Assembly (NCBI GenBank): GCA_947303055.1
Contig: CAMYXV010000012.1
Location: forward strand, 1-33,785
DNA: 33,785 nt
Direction: 5' to 3'
Origin: an uncultured Bacteroidales bacterium
GTDB lineage: Bacteria; Bacteroidota; Bacteroidia; Bacteroidales; F082
Shown here: in pieces, positions 30,976 to 33,785 of the stretch
Layout of the letters: each line of letters begins with the position of its first letter
Position numbering within the stretch: the first letter of the stretch is position 1
Notes under the pieces: model-generated
Seen by the model: only the letters and a program-made list of their open reading frames with translations
Databases searched by the model: none
Told to the model about the DNA's origin: nothing
Position numbers and translations under genes: made by a program

Positions 30976-31659
30976 TTAATGGCAGCAGCTCTTTTCACCG
31001 CCTTTCTGGCAGTTTTTCTCGCAGCCTTTTTCAATCGTAACGGAAATGATAGTCACCGGCTCAACGGGCACGTCCATGCGGCCGGTTTTCACGGCAGCAA
31101 TCTTGTCGACAATATCCAAGCCTTCGATCACTTCACCGAAAACGGTATAGTCACCATCAAGATGCGGCGTGCCACCAACGGTCTTGTAGGCTTGACGTTG
31201 TTTGGCCGATAACACTTTGCCAGAACGGTTTTCAAACATATCCAACCATTTGTCGTCGTACACTTTGCCTTGCACAATGTAGAACTGCGAACCGCTGGAA
31301 GCCTTCTTGGGGTTCACCTGGTCACCTTGACGGGCAGCAGCAAGAGCACCTTTTTTATGAAAATGGTTGTCTTTGAACTCGGCAGGAACGGTGTAGCCTG
31401 GATCGAGGCGACCGTCTTTGTTTTGTCCGCCTTGAATCATGAATTGGTTGATGACGCGGTGGAAAGGCGAGCCGGTGTACCAGCCTTCATTCACCAATTT
31501 GATGAAATTGTCGCGGTGCTGCGGGGTGTCGTTATACAATTTGGCCTTCATGGTTCCCATGCTGGTCTTAATGACGACGACGGTTTCCTTTTCTGTGGTT
31601 TTCTGTGCCTGGCAGGTCAATCCGACCAGTACCAAAGCGGCGATAAGCAATTTTTTCAT
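30976..31659 (-). CDS. cyclophilin-type peptidyl-prolyl isomerase with Cys-rich tail
   Basis: A 227-residue exported foldase that interconverts cis and trans proline bonds. The signal MKKLLIAALVLVGLTCQAQ leads to the cyclophilin fold: FHRVINQFMIQGGQ carries the catalytic Arg, followed by QFYIVQGKVYD and YTVFGEVIEGLDIVDKIA. About 45 residues around KWLDMFENRSGKVLSAKQRQAYKTVGGTPHLDG extend the loop seen in bacterial periplasmic members. The last 17 residues, KGCEKNCQKGGEKSCCH, add four Cys and a His and could bind metal or form disulphides. It precedes pheS by 11 nt. Confidence 0.95.
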   Translation of the reverse strand: MKKLLIAALVLVGLTCQAQKTTEKETVVVIKTSMGTMKAKLYNDTPQHRDNFIKLVNEGWYTGSPFHRVINQFMIQGGQNKDGRLDPGYTVPAEFKDNHFHKKGALAAARQGDQVNPKKASSGSQFYIVQGKVYDDKWLDMFENRSGKVLSAKQRQAYKTVGGTPHLDGDYTVFGEVIEGLDIVDKIAAVKTGRMDVPVEPVTIISVTIEKGCEKNCQKGGEKSCCH

Positions 31660-31687
31660 ATTCCAAAGATTTTATAATTCAAGATTT

Positions 31688-31717
31688 AAGATTTAAAATT
31701 CAAAGATTTAAAATTCA
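31688..31717. repeat. two exact 15-bp tandem units
   Basis: AAGATTTAAAATTCA occurs at 31688-31702 and 31703-31717, within an AT-rich stretch (31670-31735) that continues as degenerate ATTCA repeats to the DUF4270 stop. Confidence 0.75.
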
Positions 31718-31731
31718 ACATTCAGCATTCT

Positions 31732-33084
31732 TCATTCATTCACAATCGAATAGGTAACCTCAAGGCGCATCCTCTCCATCTCATTGGATTCGGGGCCGTT
31801 GATGACCAAACGATTGGCATTGTAAGCCGCTCCGTTGATGCCCAAGCTGAGGCCAACGTTCTCTTTCTTTTCCATAATCATACTCTGAACGTATTCGGTG
31901 ACACGGAACATGACCTCCTGATTGCTTGTACTATAGGTCCCACCAAAATACCCTGTGCCTTCGTAATAGTCGGGCAAAAGGTAGGTGGTGCTGTCGGCAT
32001 TGAAACCCAACAAGATAAAGTTCGAGGGTGCCTTGTAAATCGAGTCGGTCAACATGGTGGAGGCGGGCAGGATAAGCTTGGCCTCATTGACCACAAGATG
32101 GCATCCTTCCAGCGAATCGGTCCAATGGCCGAGATTGGGGAACTTCACCCAAGCCCTCACGCCACCCATGGTCTGCAGAAAGAGTGCCGACTGACCCAAT
32201 GCCTCTTGGCCATCAATCAGTTGACTGACAAACTCAGGGCTACCTTGCGTGTAGTCGTGGTCGAAATGGTTGAAATAGGCATCCGAAGAAGTCACATAGA
32301 AATTGTAACGCATAGGCTTCTCGGGAGTGGCCGCATCGTGATAATAGAGCTGCAACAGGGTGTAAGAGTTGTTGGTCAGGTTAATATAGGAAATGGCACC
32401 GTTCGTACTCACAGGGTCACAGGTCAGATAAAGACCCTTGAAGTGTTGCTTGAACAAGTCAGGGCGCGAGTAAGCAGAGGTGTCGAGCGTCATCAGATAA
32501 TTGCCCAGTTCTTGGCTCAGTGGAACACGGATAATCGGCTGGGTAACGGTATCGGTACCGATGATGTGGACCTTAGTTTTAGGATGCGGCCAGAAATGAT
32601 AGCTATTGGCCTGGTCGATGTTTTCTGTCGCAACCGAGGTGTAGCTATAATAAGTCGAATCCACCATAAGGGAGTCCGTCAGTGCATAGGCATGTACTGT
32701 CTGCATCGTCATCGTGTCACCATAGTAGCCAGAGATGCAAAGCTGCAAAACCAATGAGTCCATCACAGGGTTGTTGCCGAAGCTTTGACCTGCCACAGAA
32801 GGACGGAACTGCGTGTAAAATCCTGCTTCCGTAGTACCAAAAACGGGGTCTTTCATAGCGCCCAGCAAAGCACTGGCGGCGTTGCTCGTGGCAATGGAGT
32901 CAAAATAGGAATGGCAGACAATTTCGGTCGTATCGGTATGATAAACGGCAATATAGTTGTTCTCGGAAATGAGGTTGTTGCCGATGGTCTCAGGCGATTT
33001 CTTGCACGAGGCAAAAGCCAATGCCAGCGTGCCAATCATTAATGCCAAGTGGATTAGAGCAGTTGAATGATGTTTTTTCATCAT
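31732..33084 (-). CDS. DUF4270 outer-membrane lipoprotein
   Basis: A 450-residue Bacteroidota lipoprotein. The signal ends FASCKKSPETIGNNLI, with the lipidated Cys near residue 27. The remaining sequence is beta-rich and includes the typical DUF4270 pieces: TSNAASALLGAMKDPVFGTTEAGFYTQFRP near 66-95, DSLVLQLCISGYYGDT and a C-terminal RMRLEVTYSIV strand. It is likely exposed at the cell envelope; no biochemical role is known. Genes of this family commonly follow a glycogen/starch synthase in Bacteroidales, as here. Two consecutive Met codons are available (33084 and 33081). Confidence 0.9.
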   Translation of the reverse strand: MMKKHHSTALIHLALMIGTLALAFASCKKSPETIGNNLISENNYIAVYHTDTTEIVCHSYFDSIATSNAASALLGAMKDPVFGTTEAGFYTQFRPSVAGQSFGNNPVMDSLVLQLCISGYYGDTMTMQTVHAYALTDSLMVDSTYYSYTSVATENIDQANSYHFWPHPKTKVHIIGTDTVTQPIIRVPLSQELGNYLMTLDTSAYSRPDLFKQHFKGLYLTCDPVSTNGAISYINLTNNSYTLLQLYYHDAATPEKPMRYNFYVTSSDAYFNHFDHDYTQGSPEFVSQLIDGQEALGQSALFLQTMGGVRAWVKFPNLGHWTDSLEGCHLVVNEAKLILPASTMLTDSIYKAPSNFILLGFNADSTTYLLPDYYEGTGYFGGTYSTSNQEVMFRVTEYVQSMIMEKKENVGLSLGINGAAYNANRLVINGPESNEMERMRLEVTYSIVNE

Positions 33085-33135
33085 GTCGAAAATTACTGAG
33101 GTGATTCTTTGTGAGATAACTCAAAAATGCGGTCC

Positions 33136-33785
33136 TTATTGTTTCTGAAGGAGAACGTCGTAAAAATCGTTGCAGGCTTGGGCATAATGCACTTGTTCCT
33201 GATAAGAAAGGACGGGCTTTTTGACAGTTTGCAGATAAGCCTCAATCTCAGGATGCAGGTGCTCGGTGCTGACCACGATGCCGTCGGAATAGTCGATGGC
33301 GGCCTTGGTCAGGTTGACATAGTTGGCTTCCTTGAAATACTTGAGGTCTTTGGCCGTCATGCCCGGCAGCTTCATCATCTTGTCGAACCCAGGTTTGAAC
33401 TCCTCCGTAAAACCGTCGTCGTAAATGGTATAGACAATCTTGGTCTCGTTGAAGAGCGGGTTGTCGCGGACGTTCATGGCGCGTTTGATATAGACAGGCA
33501 TCAAAGCGGAAATCCAGCCATGGCAGTGGATGACGTCGGGCGACCAGTTGAGTTTCTTCACCGTCTCGATAACACCACGCGTAAAGAACACGCAGCGGTA
33601 GTCGTTGTCTTCGCAAAACACGCCCTTTTCGTCATACATCAAGTACTTTTTCTTTGTGAAGAAGTCGTCGTTGTCGATAAAATAAATCTGCATCCTCGCC
33701 TTTTGGATAGAGGCCACTTTGATAATGAGCGGGTGGTCCGTGTCGTTGATGATGAGGTTCATGCCCGAGAGGCGAATCACCTCGT
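33136..33785 (-). CDS. glycogen/starch synthase, GT5-like (5' end missing)
   Basis: The frame runs off the right edge of the window, so the N-terminus is missing and the first visible GTG at 33780 is not a start. About 216 residues are present. WSPDVIHCHGWISALMPVYIKR matches the starch-synthase catalytic domain (GT5), followed by KIVYTIYDDGFTEEF and YVNLTKAAIDYSDGIVVSTEHLHPEIEAYL. The short Bacteroidetes form of about 270 residues lacks the GT1 half and ends here, in line with this stop. It would act in glycogen or starch-like polymer synthesis, but the short form has unclear activity. It is 51 nt upstream of the DUF4270 gene. Confidence 0.9.
   Translation of the reverse strand, partial: EVIRLSGMNLIINDTDHPLIIKVASIQKARMQIYFIDNDDFFTKKKYLMYDEKGVFCEDNDYRCVFFTRGVIETVKKLNWSPDVIHCHGWISALMPVYIKRAMNVRDNPLFNETKIVYTIYDDGFTEEFKPGFDKMMKLPGMTAKDLKYFKEANYVNLTKAAIDYSDGIVVSTEHLHPEIEAYLQTVKKPVLSYQEQVHYAQACNDFYDVLLQKQ

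Noticed and set aside
1-33785. CRISPR arrays, rRNA or tRNA genes, complete insertion sequences
   Set aside because: No regularly spaced repeats, no rRNA-like blocks, no tRNA cloverleaf in the intergenic gaps and no transposase-like ORF were seen.

Overview
The window looks like a chromosomal segment of a Bacteroidota organism, most likely order Bacteroidales. Upstream regions repeatedly carry the Bacteroidota -7 promoter element TAnnTTTG. Shine-Dalgarno sequences are mostly absent. One protein ends in a type IX secretion (T9SS) sorting domain. The gene content (GH92 mannosidase, DUF4270 and DUF4878 lipoproteins, Bacteroidetes-type glycogen/starch synthase) fits the same lineage. The species cannot be named from the sequence.

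Layout, left to right. (1) 1-140: 3' end of a gene, perhaps a phage-type ORF6N protein. (2) 206-7709: a compact five-gene restriction-modification operon. Two different cytosine-C5 methyltransferases flank an unrecognised putative PD-(D/E)XK endonuclease. They are followed by an McrB-like AAA+ protein and a LlaJI/McrC-like nuclease. Base composition jumps from about 35% to about 50% GC inside the mcrB-like gene, at the border between its N-terminal domain and its AAA+ domain. (3) 7710-8260: a tiny Pmp3/YqaE membrane protein gene (7775-7930) and a doubtful small ORF built over inverted repeats. (4) 8261-11550: an operon-like run of a PAP2 phosphatase/VanX dipeptidase fusion, an isoprenylcysteine methyltransferase-like membrane protein, a HAD phosphatase and a vsr mismatch endonuclease. 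The vsr gene contains a perfect 28-nt palindrome beside its zinc site. (5) 11551-11830: an intergenic patch of small palindromes. (6) 11831-14059: GH92 alpha-mannosidase, minus strand. (7) 14099-16683: a minus-strand accessory cluster of a sigma-like factor, a small unknown protein, an excisionase-like HTH protein and a 286-aa protein with an internal repeat. (8) 16761-24815: mostly ordinary genes, namely an acyl-CoA ligase, a T9SS-exported adhesin-like protein, an EFR1 ferredoxin with an in-frame repeat insertion, a higBA toxin-antitoxin pair, a MATE exporter, a YiiX-like lipoprotein hydrolase, a DUF4878 lipoprotein and a DUF2461 protein. (9) 24854-29738: a seven-gene, tightly coupled, AT-rich minus-strand operon. 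In transcription order it encodes a truncated adenine methyltransferase, a single-HKD PLD nuclease, a zinc ribbon, an unknown 304-aa protein, a four-helix membrane protein, an NA37 nucleoid-associated protein and a RhuM-family protein. (10) 29883-33785: core genes pheS, a cyclophilin, a DUF4270 lipoprotein and a partial glycogen/starch synthase.

How the parts may work together. Region 2 is an R-M system resembling LlaJI: the two methylases would protect the two strands of an asymmetric site, and the McrB/McrC-like pair would cut unmodified DNA. vsr, 3.3 kb downstream, would repair T:G mismatches created by cytosine methylation. The operon in region 9 is the best candidate for an undescribed system. 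It pairs a nuclease with a membrane protein, a nucleoid-binding protein and uncharacterised parts, while its methylase is only a fragment. It probably acts in defence or in control of a mobile element, but that is inference from content and context.
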